Shown here piece after piece: positions 44,982 through 53,058 of a stretch of DNA of 64,000 nt. The notes beneath the pieces were generated by a model. The model saw only the letters and a list, made by a program, of their open reading frames with translations, ran no database searches and was not told where the DNA came from. Position 1 is the first letter of the stretch; each line of letters starts with the position of its first letter. Both the position numbers and the translations under genes were made by a program. The stretch is from Hymenobacter taeanensis (GTDB taxonomy: Bacteria; Bacteroidota; Bacteroidia; Cytophagales; Hymenobacteraceae): contig NZ_CP053538.1 in assembly GCF_013137895.1 (NCBI RefSeq), positions 2,045,501 through 2,109,500 on the forward strand, given 5' to 3'.

Positions 44982-46493
44982 ATGACTCTTTCCCGTCGCG
45001 CTGCTTCTTTGCTTACTGGCCTACTGCTTTTAGCAGCAGGCGCCCGTGCCCAAACGCCGCTAGGCCAGCCCACGCTGGATGAGCAGAAGGTACAGATCTG
45101 GTGTGCCACGGCTCGCTACGTGTACGATGACAATGGCCGCTCTAATCTCAAGAGCAAGTTGCAGTGTGGTAGCTCGCTGAATGCGTTTGAAGCCAGCATC
45201 AAGGCCGATAGTCAGCGGGTGTATAGCGCGCTGTACCAGCCCCTGGAAGGCAAGGGAACGATGTATAAGGGCCTCGGTTCGAACTCATCGAGGCTGCAGA
45301 AGCTGACCACGGAAATCATTACCCGCCTGAAGGCTTCGCCTGCCCGCCGGGCTAATCCGGCCCGGATGCAGCGCCTGGCTACGCTGGAAACGGCCCTGAA
45401 CAACTATGTGCAAAACGGCACGCCCATCGGCGACCTAAGCACCGCGGAAACGGCTACCGAGCAGGTGGATACTACTACCACTGCTGCTGAAAATACCTTG
45501 GCTGCTGACTCGCAGGATGCTGGCCTAGCAGAAGCTGGTGTGGCCTCTAACACTGCTAGTACTACCAGCAGCGGAGCGGGAGAGAGCCTGATGAACAAGT
45601 TCTTCGGGCCACTGGCGCTGATTATGTCATTGCTGAGCTTAGTGCTCTACTACTTATTACGCCGCAATATTGATGGATTTCAGAAAGAGCTCGGGGCCCG
45701 CATTGATAAGCGCCGCGATGAGATCTTGGCGCTGCAGAATGCCCCGGCAGGTGGCTCTAAACTTGGTAGCTCGGCTGCCGCCGACCGCCTGACTCCGGCT
45801 CAGCAACGTGAGGTAGAGATGTTGGTGCAACAGCGTGTGGAAGAAGAAATGAAAAAGATGCGGAGCCAGTTGGCTGGTGCGGCACCTGGTAGTGCAAGAG
45901 CTTCAGCCCCGGAAAAGATAACAGCACAACCTACCCCCGCGGCTCCTGCTCCCGCACCGCGTGCAGAGCCTCAGTCTGTTGCGCCTGCGGCCCCAGTATA
46001 CTCAGCCCCCGTGCCCATGACTGAGGTAGCAGCCGTGCCCCCCGCCGTGCCCGCTGGACCGCCCGCCGCTTCCCCGCGCGACGAGTTTGAGAGTCTGGTG
46101 CCGCCCGTTCAGTTACCTACGCCAGCTGCACCCGCAGCTCCTGCGTCAGCTCCCGTGGCTCCGGCTGCTGCCCAGCAGCAAACGCGTTATGTAAAGGTGC
46201 CTGTAAACGGTACGTTTAATGAGTACGACCTCAGCGACGAACCTCAGCACGACAGCATCTACGAGATTCATCTGGATCCGCAGTGGCCGGAACTGGCAAC
46301 GTTCAGCGTGACCTCTAACCCCGCGGTGCACGCGTATGCCATCCAAAGTGCACAATACTCATTGCGCGAAGCCTGTAAATATCAGCAGCCCACTAGTTCC
46401 GTTACACGCATTGTGACGGAAGAGGAAGGTGTACTGCGCAAGGTGGCAGGCAACTGGCAGATTGAGCAGAAAGCTGCTATCCGGTTTGAGTAA
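44982..46493 (+). CDS. Membrane-anchored Pro/Ala-rich protein, cluster gene 6
   Basis: The product has 503 residues. A signal peptide (SLLTGLLLLAAGARAQ) is followed by an extracytoplasmic helical region with two cysteines (QIWCATARY and KLQCGSSLN). A single membrane helix lies near 204-226 (FFGPLALIMSLLSLVLYYLL). Beyond it a charged coiled coil (FQKELGARIDKRRDEILALQ; QQREVEMLVQQRVEEEMKKM) leads into a Pro/Ala-rich spacer (about 300-405) and a small folded C-terminal domain (residues ~415-503; VKVPVNGTFNEYDLSDEPQH). The layout spans the membrane: periplasmic sensor or scaffold outside, coiled coil and domain inside. No family is recognised. It could connect the cytoplasmic ATPases to the envelope parts. 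Confidence 0.72.
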   Translation: MTLSRRAASLLTGLLLLAAGARAQTPLGQPTLDEQKVQIWCATARYVYDDNGRSNLKSKLQCGSSLNAFEASIKADSQRVYSALYQPLEGKGTMYKGLGSNSSRLQKLTTEIITRLKASPARRANPARMQRLATLETALNNYVQNGTPIGDLSTAETATEQVDTTTTAAENTLAADSQDAGLAEAGVASNTASTTSSGAGESLMNKFFGPLALIMSLLSLVLYYLLRRNIDGFQKELGARIDKRRDEILALQNAPAGGSKLGSSAAADRLTPAQQREVEMLVQQRVEEEMKKMRSQLAGAAPGSARASAPEKITAQPTPAAPAPAPRAEPQSVAPAAPVYSAPVPMTEVAAVPPAVPAGPPAASPRDEFESLVPPVQLPTPAAPAAPASAPVAPAAAQQQTRYVKVPVNGTFNEYDLSDEPQHDSIYEIHLDPQWPELATFSVTSNPAVHAYAIQSAQYSLREACKYQQPTSSVTRIVTEEEGVLRKVAGNWQIEQKAAIRFE

Positions 46494-46533
46494 CTGAAAA
46501 CCCGTTTCACACGTCAGGCAAAAAGTATAGTAA

Positions 46534-46633
46534 ACAACGTCATGCTGAGCTTGCCGAAGCATCTCTACCGCAGTGCTAACTTTATATAATTAGCTTCGGT
46601 AGAGATGCTTCGGCAAGCTCAGCATGACGTTGT
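46534..46633. repeat. REP-like palindrome, perfect 37-nt arms
   Basis: 46534-46570 and 46597-46633 are perfect reverse complements over 37 nt (beginning ACAACGTCATGCTGAGCTTG) with a 26-nt spacer. It is the cleanest copy of the family at 36979, 40851 and 56407. Confidence 0.9.
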
Positions 46634-46663
46634 TTTGGGATGTTTCAATTCCTGCCTTTTAGG

Positions 46664-46704
46664 CAACCACTCCTAGCCTCTCCTTTCCAAGGGGGGAACT
46701 AGCT
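46664..46704. repeat. Half copy of the CCCCTCC-type repeat
   Basis: CAACCACTCCTAGCCTCTCC followed by TTTCCAAGGGGGGAACTAG resembles the right-hand arm of the repeat ending at 41012. The matching left arm is absent here. Confidence 0.6.
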
Positions 46705-46727
46705 TTTAGCTGTAGCTTCGTAGCGTT

Positions 46728-48188
46728 ATGCTTGAAATTATTCTTGAAGTGCTGGTAGTGGCCGTGGTAGTGGGCCTGCAGATCCGCACGTTTCTGCGGA
46801 CGCGCACCAATGCCCAGCGTCTGGCCCAGCTTTATCCATCAAAAGAGGCCCTGCGCGTAGAGCACCGCATTGTGCTACCCGATGGCCGCGACCTGCCCGA
46901 CTACGCCGCCGACGCTCCGCCCGATTCTTTCGCCTCCAACCTTATCAAGGCCGAAAACGCCTCCCCGGAGTTTCAGGAAATCCTGCTCGATACTAACGAT
47001 TACCTGCGCCATAACAAAGGCGCTGCCGCCGACTTCGGCATTCTGAAAGACATTTCGGAGCGGCAGAGTGAGGTGCTGGATAACTCGGTGCAGGCCAACG
47101 TAGCCACGCCGCTTTATCTAGGCCTGTTGGGTACCTTCCTGGGGGTAATCTTGGGTTTGGTGGGTATTGCCCGCAACGGGGTGTCGGATGAGAACGCCCT
47201 GACGCCGTTTCTCACGGGTGTACTTATTGCCATGACGGGCTCTTTCGTAGGCCTATTACTGACGCTGCTCGGCAATGGCGTGCTGCGCCAGGCCCGGGAG
47301 CAGCTCGACCGCAAGCAGAACCAGTATTACACCTTCTTGCAGGCCCGCCTGCTGCCGGTGCTGCACGCCGACATGGCCAGCTCGCTCACCAACCTCAAGT
47401 CGGTGCTTGATGCCTTTAATCAGCAGTTTGTAGGCCAGGTGGAGCTGTTTAACCCCTTGATGGATAAGGTGACCCAGAACATTCGGGTGCAGAGCGACTT
47501 CCTAGAGCGGCTCGATACTATTGGCTACGATAAGATGGCCGCCGCCAACATTGCCGTATTTGAGAAAGTGCGGGAATCGGCGGAGATGTTTGCGGCCTTC
47601 ACCGGCTACCAGCAGAAGCTCAACGATATGCTGGCTAAGGGCTACCAGTCGGCGGAAAGTGTGAACAGTATTCTGGACCGTTTGCGCGGCTTTGAGAAGG
47701 GCATCAACGACCTAGGCCAGTACATCGGGGGCAACAATAACTCGGTGCAGCTTATGCTGGATTTCTTCCAGAAGCACCAAGTAGAGCTGCGCAACCTCCG
47801 TGACCGGGCCGAGCAGCACATCGACCAAGCCGGCGTATCGCTGGCCGACGTGATGACCCAGCGACTGGCCTACAATGAGCGGCAGGCTCAACTGGCCTAC
47901 GAGAAATGGCAGCAGTATTTCGAGAAGCTCAATGCCGACAACATCTTAGATAAACTGCTGAAACAGCTGGAGCCCTTCCAGAACCTCAACGTGCAACAAG
48001 CCGACCTCAGCCGCGACGTATCCGCCACCCAGCGCGAGCTGATGCGCAAAGTAGAGCTGGACTCCCAGATTCAGGCTAAGCTACTCTCGGAGCTTTCCAA
48101 CCTGAATACGGTGCTGGTAAAAACTACTTCCAAGAACCGTTTCCAGCGGTTTATGGATAAGCTATTTGGGGGCGTGCAGCCGCAGTAG
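46728..48188 (+). CDS. MotA/TolQ/ExbB/ZorA-like ion-channel protein
   Basis: The product has 486 residues. Hydrophobic segments: residues 2-18 (LEIILEVLVVAVVVGLQ), 127-147 (TPLYLGLLGTFLGVILGLVG) and 160-182 (PFLTGVLIAMTGSFVGLLLT). The second and third have the small-residue-rich, GLLGTxxG pattern of the MotA/TolQ/ExbB proton-channel core. Between helix 1 and 2 is a cytoplasmic loop of about 100 residues; after helix 3 there is a 300-residue helical tail (REQLDRKQNQYYTFLQARLL ...), as in ZorA-type long-tailed stators. Its partner is the MotB-like protein two genes downstream. It would pass ions to drive movement or force on an envelope partner. Confidence 0.8.
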   Translation: MLEIILEVLVVAVVVGLQIRTFLRTRTNAQRLAQLYPSKEALRVEHRIVLPDGRDLPDYAADAPPDSFASNLIKAENASPEFQEILLDTNDYLRHNKGAAADFGILKDISERQSEVLDNSVQANVATPLYLGLLGTFLGVILGLVGIARNGVSDENALTPFLTGVLIAMTGSFVGLLLTLLGNGVLRQAREQLDRKQNQYYTFLQARLLPVLHADMASSLTNLKSVLDAFNQQFVGQVELFNPLMDKVTQNIRVQSDFLERLDTIGYDKMAAANIAVFEKVRESAEMFAAFTGYQQKLNDMLAKGYQSAESVNSILDRLRGFEKGINDLGQYIGGNNNSVQLMLDFFQKHQVELRNLRDRAEQHIDQAGVSLADVMTQRLAYNERQAQLAYEKWQQYFEKLNADNILDKLLKQLEPFQNLNVQQADLSRDVSATQRELMRKVELDSQIQAKLLSELSNLNTVLVKTTSKNRFQRFMDKLFGGVQPQ

Positions 48189-48211
48189 CGGACAATGTGA
48201 AGTTGTTTGCT

Positions 48212-48433
48212 ATGCCCACTCAAGTCATTCTTTCCTACGTTAGTGTAGCACTATTTTATGCAGTAGCAGTTGCTGCTGGGTTCTTCTTTCTTATTGCTAA
48301 GCCTAAGCAAACTCATTGGCTTAAATCATTAATCCGATTGTTAATCTTTCTCTGGATAGTTATTTGGCCGATGATGATGGTTTGGGGACTGATATTGATG
48401 AGCGAAGAGGATCTACAACATAACCTTCCATGA
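48212..48433 (+). CDS. Tiny two-helix membrane protein
   Basis: The product has 73 residues from the ATG at 48212 (MPTQVILSYVSVALFYAVAV); a GTG at 48197 is an alternative start. Two hydrophobic helices (about 8-28 and 38-60, the second FLWIVIWPMMMVWGLILMS). AT-rich compared with its neighbours, like the lipoprotein at 44521. It overlaps the MotB-like gene by 4 bp (ATGA), so the two are translationally coupled. Not recognised. Confidence 0.65.
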   Translation: MPTQVILSYVSVALFYAVAVAAGFFFLIAKPKQTHWLKSLIRLLIFLWIVIWPMMMVWGLILMSEEDLQHNLP

Positions 48434-49107
48434 ACAACGCCACTTCCAATAAACGCCAAAGCAACGACTTCTTCTGGCCCAGCTACGTGGACCTGATGAC
48501 GTCTTTGTTTGTGGTGATGCTGGTGCTGTTTGTGTACAGCTTTAAGCTGTTTAAGGACCGGGAAGGAGAGCTGAAGCAGGCCAATGGAGAGCTGAAAGCC
48601 AAGGCCATTGAACTGGAGCAGATAACCAAAATCCGCCGCTCTCTGCAGAAGCTGGAGGGTAAGTACTTTAAGTACGACCCCACTAATGAGCGGCACGAGT
48701 TACTAGTACCCGTGCAGTTCAAAGCCGGCCGCGACGAGATACAAGAAGCCTACAAGCCTGCCTTGCTGCAAGCCGGCCGCACCTTGCGCTCAGTCCTCAA
48801 AAGCATCAAGACCGACCAGCCCGTGCGCTACCTCGTGATTGTGGAGGGCATGGCCGCCCGTTACCCCCAAGGAGACCCGCGCAATGCGGCTGAAGAGCAA
48901 ACCACCTACCAGCTCAGCTACCGCCGCGCCCTGAACCTGCTGAACTTCTGGCGGCAGAATGGCATCAATTTCAGCCAGGACCGCAGCATAGAGCTCATCA
49001 TTGGCGGCAGTGGCTTCTACGGTACGGGCCGCTACCAGGGCCGCCGCGAGGGCGACAACAAACGCTTCCTGATTCAGGTAATTCCGAAGGTGGGGCGCAT
49101 GCAATAA
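48430..49107 (+). CDS. MotB/ZorB/OmpA-like stator partner
   Basis: The product has 225 residues. A short cytoplasmic N-terminus leads to one membrane helix (LMTSLFVVMLVLFVYSF, about 22-38) with an aspartate at its start (PSYVDLMTSL, D21) in the place of the ion-binding Asp of MotB and ExbD. A coiled-coil linker (LKQANGELKAKAIELEQITK) precedes an OmpA-like domain at about 90-225: FKAGRDEIQEAYKPALLQAG, then VIVEGMA in place of the GHTD strand, and YQLSYRRALNLLNFWRQNGI matching the RA-rich helix. OmpA-like domains bind peptidoglycan. It pairs with the MotA-like protein as a stator-type complex. Last gene of the cluster. Confidence 0.82.
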   Translation: MNNATSNKRQSNDFFWPSYVDLMTSLFVVMLVLFVYSFKLFKDREGELKQANGELKAKAIELEQITKIRRSLQKLEGKYFKYDPTNERHELLVPVQFKAGRDEIQEAYKPALLQAGRTLRSVLKSIKTDQPVRYLVIVEGMAARYPQGDPRNAAEEQTTYQLSYRRALNLLNFWRQNGINFSQDRSIELIIGGSGFYGTGRYQGRREGDNKRFLIQVIPKVGRMQ

Positions 49108-49197
49108 GGGGCGTTGCCAAACCTGTTTGCCCCCTAGGCCTGTTATATCTCCTGAAGTTCTCGTTTAACTTCGGCACTTCTCCCGTATTCCTAACCT

Positions 49198-51396
49198 ATG
49201 CAAAAACTTACTATTCCTGTACTCGCGCTGGCAGCACTGGCCTCCTGTCGCTCGGCGCAGCCAAGTGCACCAGCATCTTCGGGGCCGGCTACAAAAGCTG
49301 CTGGTGCTGCTACCACTTCTACTTCCTCTCCTGTGCAATACCCGCAAACCAAGAAAGTCGACCATAAAGACGACTACTTCGGCACCACTGTGGCCGACCC
49401 ATACCGCTGGCTCGAAGACCTCGACTCGCCCGAAACTAAGGCGTGGGTTGAGGCCGAAAACAAGGTGACGTTTGGTTACCTCGAGCAAATAAAGTTTCGG
49501 GATAAAATTCGGGAGCGGCTCACTAAAATCTGGAATTACGAGCGGTTTGGCATTCCGCAGCAGGAGGGTGAGCAGCTTTACTTCAGCAAGAACGATGGCC
49601 TTCAGAATCAGGCCGTGCTCTATACCCAGCAAGATGGACAGGAGGGCCAGCCCGACGTGCTGCTGGACCCCAACAAGTTCTCCGCCGACGGTACCACGGC
49701 CCTGGCCGGTACCTACTTTTCCAACGACCACCGTTACCTGGCCTACGCCACTAGTGGCGGCGGCTCTGACTGGCAGAAGATGAAGGTGCTCGACCTGAAA
49801 ACCCGGCAGCCCCTCACCGATGAGCTGCAGTGGGTGAAAGTATCGGGCGCGGCCTGGTACAAAGACGGCTTCTTCTACAGCCGTTACGATGCCCCCAAAG
49901 CCGGGCAGAACCAGCTATCCGGCAAAAACGAGTACCACAAAGTGTACTACCACCAGCTCGGCAAGCCTCAGAGCACCGATAAGCTGGTGTACGAGGACCC
50001 CAAAATGGCCCTGGGCTTCCGCACCGTGGGCACCACCGAGGATGAGCGCTTTCTGGTGCTCTACCTCACCGATGGTAAAGCCGACGGTAACCGCCTCTCG
50101 GTGCGCGACCTCACTGACCCCAAGCAGGCCAACACCTTCACGCCTCTCATTAGCAGCTACGAGTACAACAACTCGGTAGTGGGCAACGTGGGCGGGAAGC
50201 TGCTGGTGCATACCAATTACAAGGCTCCCCGTTACCGCGTCGTGCTCATCGACCCCAAGAAGCCCCAGGAGGCCAACTGGAAAGAGGTGCTGCCTCAGAC
50301 CGAGAATAAGCTAGAAGGCGTAGACCAGGTGGGCGGCTACCTGGTAGCGTCTTACCTGAAAGACGCCAGCAGCCTGGTGAAGGTATATACTGAGAAAGGA
50401 GAGTTTAAGCACGATGTGGCCCTGCCCGCTATTGGCACGGCCTCGGGCTTCGGCGGTAAGCGCAATTCCAAAACAGTGTACTACGCCTTCACCTCGTTTA
50501 CCTACCCCACCACCATCTATAAGTATGACCTGGCCACAAATACCAGCACCGTATTCCGGGCCCCGACGGTAGATGTGAAGCCTGATGACTACGTGACCAC
50601 GCAGGTGTTCTACTCCAGCAAGGACGGCACCAAGATCCCGATGTTTATCACGCACAAAAAAGGCCTGAAGCTGGACGGCAAGAACCCCACTTACCTCTAC
50701 GCCTACGGCGGCTTTAACATCTCCCTGACGCCAAGCTTCAGCGTGGCCCGTATGCTGTGGCTGGAAAACGGCGGCATCCTGGCCATTCCGAACCTGCGGG
50801 GCGGCGGCGAGTACGGCGAGGCCTGGCACAAAGCCGGCATGACGCCCAACAAGCAAAACGTATTCGACGACTTTATTGCCGCCGCTGAGTACCTCAAGGT
50901 GCAGGGCTACACCACCACCGAGAAACTGGCCATGGCCGGGGGCTCGAACGGGGGCCTACTGGTGGGCGCCACCATGACCCAGCGCCCCGACCTGTGTGGC
51001 GTGGCCTTCCCGGCGGTGGGCGTAATGGACATGCTGCGCTACCAGAAGTTCACCATCGGCTGGAACTGGGCCCCCGAGTATGGCACCTCTGATAACTACG
51101 ACCAGTTCCAGAACCTCTATAAATTCTCGCCTCTGCATACCCTGAAGCCGGGCACCAGCTACCCGGCCACCCTGATTACCACCGCCGACCACGACGACCG
51201 CGTGGTGCCGGCGCACTCCTTCAAGTTTGCGGCGGCCCTACAGGCAGCCAATGCAGGCCCTAAGCCCCAGCTGATTCGGGTGGATGTGAATGCGGGCCAC
51301 GGGGCCGGCAAAAGCACCAAGCTGCAAATTGACGAGTGGGCTGATGTCTGGGCCTTTGCCTATCAGAACATGGGGGTAAACCCCTACAAGAAATAA
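49198..51396 (+). CDS. Prolyl oligopeptidase family (S9A) serine peptidase, lipoprotein
   Basis: The product has 732 residues with a lipoprotein signal ([18 protein letters not shown]). A propeller covers about 60-450 ([24 protein letters not shown] start, [17 protein letters not shown]). The catalytic alpha/beta-hydrolase domain is C-terminal: nucleophile in [12 protein letters not shown], Asp in [15 protein letters not shown] and His in NAGHGAGKS. It cleaves proline-containing peptides in the periplasm or at the surface. Begins 90 bp after the stator partner gene; probably an independent unit. Confidence 0.93.
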   Translation: MQKLTIPVLALAALASCRSAQPSAPASSGPATKAAGAATTSTSSPVQYPQTKKVDHKDDYFGTTVADPYRWLEDLDSPETKAWVEAENKVTFGYLEQIKFRDKIRERLTKIWNYERFGIPQQEGEQLYFSKNDGLQNQAVLYTQQDGQEGQPDVLLDPNKFSADGTTALAGTYFSNDHRYLAYATSGGGSDWQKMKVLDLKTRQPLTDELQWVKVSGAAWYKDGFFYSRYDAPKAGQNQLSGKNEYHKVYYHQLGKPQSTDKLVYEDPKMALGFRTVGTTEDERFLVLYLTDGKADGNRLSVRDLTDPKQANTFTPLISSYEYNNSVVGNVGGKLLVHTNYKAPRYRVVLIDPKKPQEANWKEVLPQTENKLEGVDQVGGYLVASYLKDASSLVKVYTEKGEFKHDVALPAIGTASGFGGKRNSKTVYYAFTSFTYPTTIYKYDLATNTSTVFRAPTVDVKPDDYVTTQVFYSSKDGTKIPMFITHKKGLKLDGKNPTYLYAYGGFNISLTPSFSVARMLWLENGGILAIPNLRGGGEYGEAWHKAGMTPNKQNVFDDFIAAAEYLKVQGYTTTEKLAMAGGSNGGLLVGATMTQRPDLCGVAFPAVGVMDMLRYQKFTIGWNWAPEYGTSDNYDQFQNLYKFSPLHTLKPGTSYPATLITTADHDDRVVPAHSFKFAAALQAANAGPKPQLIRVDVNAGHGAGKSTKLQIDEWADVWAFAYQNMGVNPYKK

Positions 51397-51534
51397 CGGG
51401 TTTTTCGGGGGCTCAGAGCGAATTACGGCCAATACTCTGGCTGCATTAGCGGAGCAACACGTAAAACTCACATTTCTCAACGTATCTTCGCGGCCGCAAC
51501 TGCCGTAATTGCCTCTGTTCTTTTGCTTTCAGAT

Positions 51535-51768
51535 ATGAAAAAAACGCTCCTGTTCGGTCTGCTGGCCGCCTCGATGACGCTGTCCGTAACATCTTGCAGT
51601 AACCCCGATATTAAGTCGGATGAGGATATCGTGGATCAGCCACTGCCCCCCATTCCGGCCGCTCCTGATACTACGGGTGGCAAAACAGCAGTTGAAAATC
51701 CTGCGACGCGCGAAATCAACGCGGTTAACGCGACGGAAGACATCAAAAAGATGCAGCCCGTAATGTAA
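51535..51768 (+). CDS. Small lipoprotein, uncharacterised
   Basis: The product has 77 residues from the ATG at 51535 (MKKTLLFGLLAASMTLSVTS, then CSN lipobox); an ATG 12 bp upstream is also open. The mature part is short, acidic and proline-rich (DEDIVDQPLPPIPAAPD). No family is recognised. A terminator follows 26 bp past the stop, and a possible -7 box (GTATCTTCG) lies at 51482-51490, so it is probably a single-gene unit. Confidence 0.65.
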   Translation: MKKTLLFGLLAASMTLSVTSCSNPDIKSDEDIVDQPLPPIPAAPDTTGGKTAVENPATREINAVNATEDIKKMQPVM

Positions 51769-51793
51769 TTCCAGCCTTGGCTGTATAGGTTAG

Positions 51794-51822
51794 TGCCCCT
51801 CTGCTTAGTAAGCGGAGGGGCA
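51794..51822 (+). terminator. Intrinsic terminator
   Basis: TGCCCCTCTGCT (51794-51805) pairs with AGCGGAGGGGCA (51811-51822), one G-T wobble, followed by TTTCTTTT. It closes the small-lipoprotein gene. Confidence 0.8.
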
Positions 51823-51879
51823 TTTCTTTTCCAGGGGGCCTATCCTTACTGCTGAGGTATGAAAAGTGGCCTAGGCCAC

Positions 51880-51887
51880 TACATTTG
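51880..51887 (+). promoter_or_regulatory. Bacteroidota-type -7 box of the GNAT gene
   Basis: TACATTTG matches the TAnnTTTG consensus exactly. Only 5 nt separate it from the ATG at 51893, so transcription would start at or almost at the start codon (leaderless-type mRNA). No clear -33 TTG is seen. Confidence 0.5.
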
Positions 51888-51892
51888 TACCT

Positions 51893-52384
51893 ATGTCAAC
51901 TATCACCATCCGCCGCGGCCGGGAGGCCGATTTGCCCCAGGTATTAGCCCTCATTCAGGAGCTGGCCGTGTACGAGCGTGCCCCTGATGAAGTCACGAAC
52001 ACGCTGGAAGACATGCAGCGCGACGGCTTCGGGCCCGATGCCATCTTTAAGTTCTTTGTAGCGGAGCAGGAAGGCAAAATCCAGGGTATTGCGCTTTACT
52101 ACACAGGCTACTCTACCTGGAAGGGCCGTATGCTCTACCTCGAGGATCTGGTAGTAACGGAAGAGCTGCGCGGCACCGGCATCGGTAAGCGCCTCTTCGA
52201 TGCCGTGGTGGCCGAAGCTCGCCACACCGGCGCCAACCGCATGAAGTGGCAGGTGCTGGAATGGAACGAGCCCGCCATTGGCTTCTACAAGAAAATAGGC
52301 GCCAACCTCGACCCCGAGTGGCACAACGGCAACCTGACCATTGAGCAGCTGCAGGCCTACGAGTGTGAAGTGGTAAAGGAGTAA
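51893..52384 (+). CDS. GNAT family N-acetyltransferase (polyamine/thialysine acetyltransferase-like)
   Basis: The product has 163 residues, typical for GNAT. MSTITIRRGREADLPQVLAL opens the fold; the acetyl-CoA motif A is YLEDLVVTEELRGTGIGKRL (RGxGxGxxL type), with an upstream FFVAEQEGKIQGIALYYTGY strand. The later WNEPAIGFYKKIGA is the usual motif B. This resembles the spermidine/thialysine acetyltransferase branch; its real acceptor is unknown. Its mRNA appears leaderless (see promoter at 51880). Downstream lies a long palindrome. Confidence 0.9.
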   Translation: MSTITIRRGREADLPQVLALIQELAVYERAPDEVTNTLEDMQRDGFGPDAIFKFFVAEQEGKIQGIALYYTGYSTWKGRMLYLEDLVVTEELRGTGIGKRLFDAVVAEARHTGANRMKWQVLEWNEPAIGFYKKIGANLDPEWHNGNLTIEQLQAYECEVVKE

Positions 52385-52392
52385 GGGAAGCT

Positions 52393-52583
52393 GCCTAGGC
52401 CGGTCATCATAGCGAAGACACAGGACGAAGCAATCCTTCCTTACCCTTCGTTGAGCGTTGACCTATCAGAAAGCCCTTACTTCCACACGGGAAATAAGGG
52501 CTTTTGAGTTTCTTCAGATGCAATACTGGCGACGAGGAAATATTGCTTCGTCCTGTGTCTTCGCCATGACGACCGGCCTAGGC
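52393..52583. repeat. Long near-perfect palindrome with a terminator at its centre
   Basis: Arms of 48 nt (52393-52440 and 52536-52583) match as reverse complements at 44 positions, beginning GCCTAGGCCGGTC and containing GCGAAGACACAGGACGAAGC. At the centre, AAGCCCTTA (52471-52479) pairs with TAAGGGCTT (52495-52503), extended by TTCC with GGGAA, and is followed by a short T run. It lies between the convergent GNAT and DUF4286 genes. Confidence 0.85.
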
Positions 52584-52625
52584 AACAAAGCTGAATCACG
52601 CAGGCACTAAATCACTAGCTCACCG

Positions 52626-52928
52626 CTAGTCAACTACTTCCAGCATGGTGCGGAAAGAGGCGTAGCGGCCGCCGAAGTGCTTTTCAATTTCATCGCGCAG
52701 GGCTGGGGCGGCCAGGCGCTGGTACTCTTCTAGTTGCTCTAAACTTACGCAGTAGTATTGAGCGGCGTACGTGATGCCGTCATCCTCTTCATTGAGCAGG
52801 CGGCATAGTTGGCTTTTCAGAAAAAAGCCGGTATCCATAACATCCGGCATGTGCGTTTCGCGCATGTAGGCCACCCACTGGTCGGCAATTTCCGGGTCGA
52901 GGCTGGTGGTGACGTTGTACAGAATCAT
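52626..52928 (-). CDS. DUF4286 family protein
   Basis: The product has 100 residues (MILYNVTTSLDPEIADQWVA). The WVAYMRETHMPDVMDTGFFL segment and AAQYYCVSLEQLEEYQRL are typical of the DUF4286 family, ferredoxin-like small cytoplasmic proteins frequent in Bacteroidota. No known function. It stands alone, minus strand, 42 bp past the long palindrome. Confidence 0.85.
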   Translation of the reverse strand: MILYNVTTSLDPEIADQWVAYMRETHMPDVMDTGFFLKSQLCRLLNEEDDGITYAAQYYCVSLEQLEEYQRLAAPALRDEIEKHFGGRYASFRTMLEVVD

Positions 52929-53058
52929 GAGGCAGAGTGAAGTGGCAACTCAGAAAGTCGCCCGTAAAAAAGCAGATGTAGTGCGTACAAGCACAAAAGC
53001 AGAAACAAAGTTCGCCGATGAAATGTCCGTTTCAACCACCTATTCCGGGTATTTCTGC

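Noticed and set aside
46728..49107. A complete Zorya phage-defence system
   Set aside because: Only MotA-like and MotB-like proteins match; no ZorC, ZorD or ZorE-like effector gene lies nearby, so calling the cluster Zorya would go beyond the evidence.
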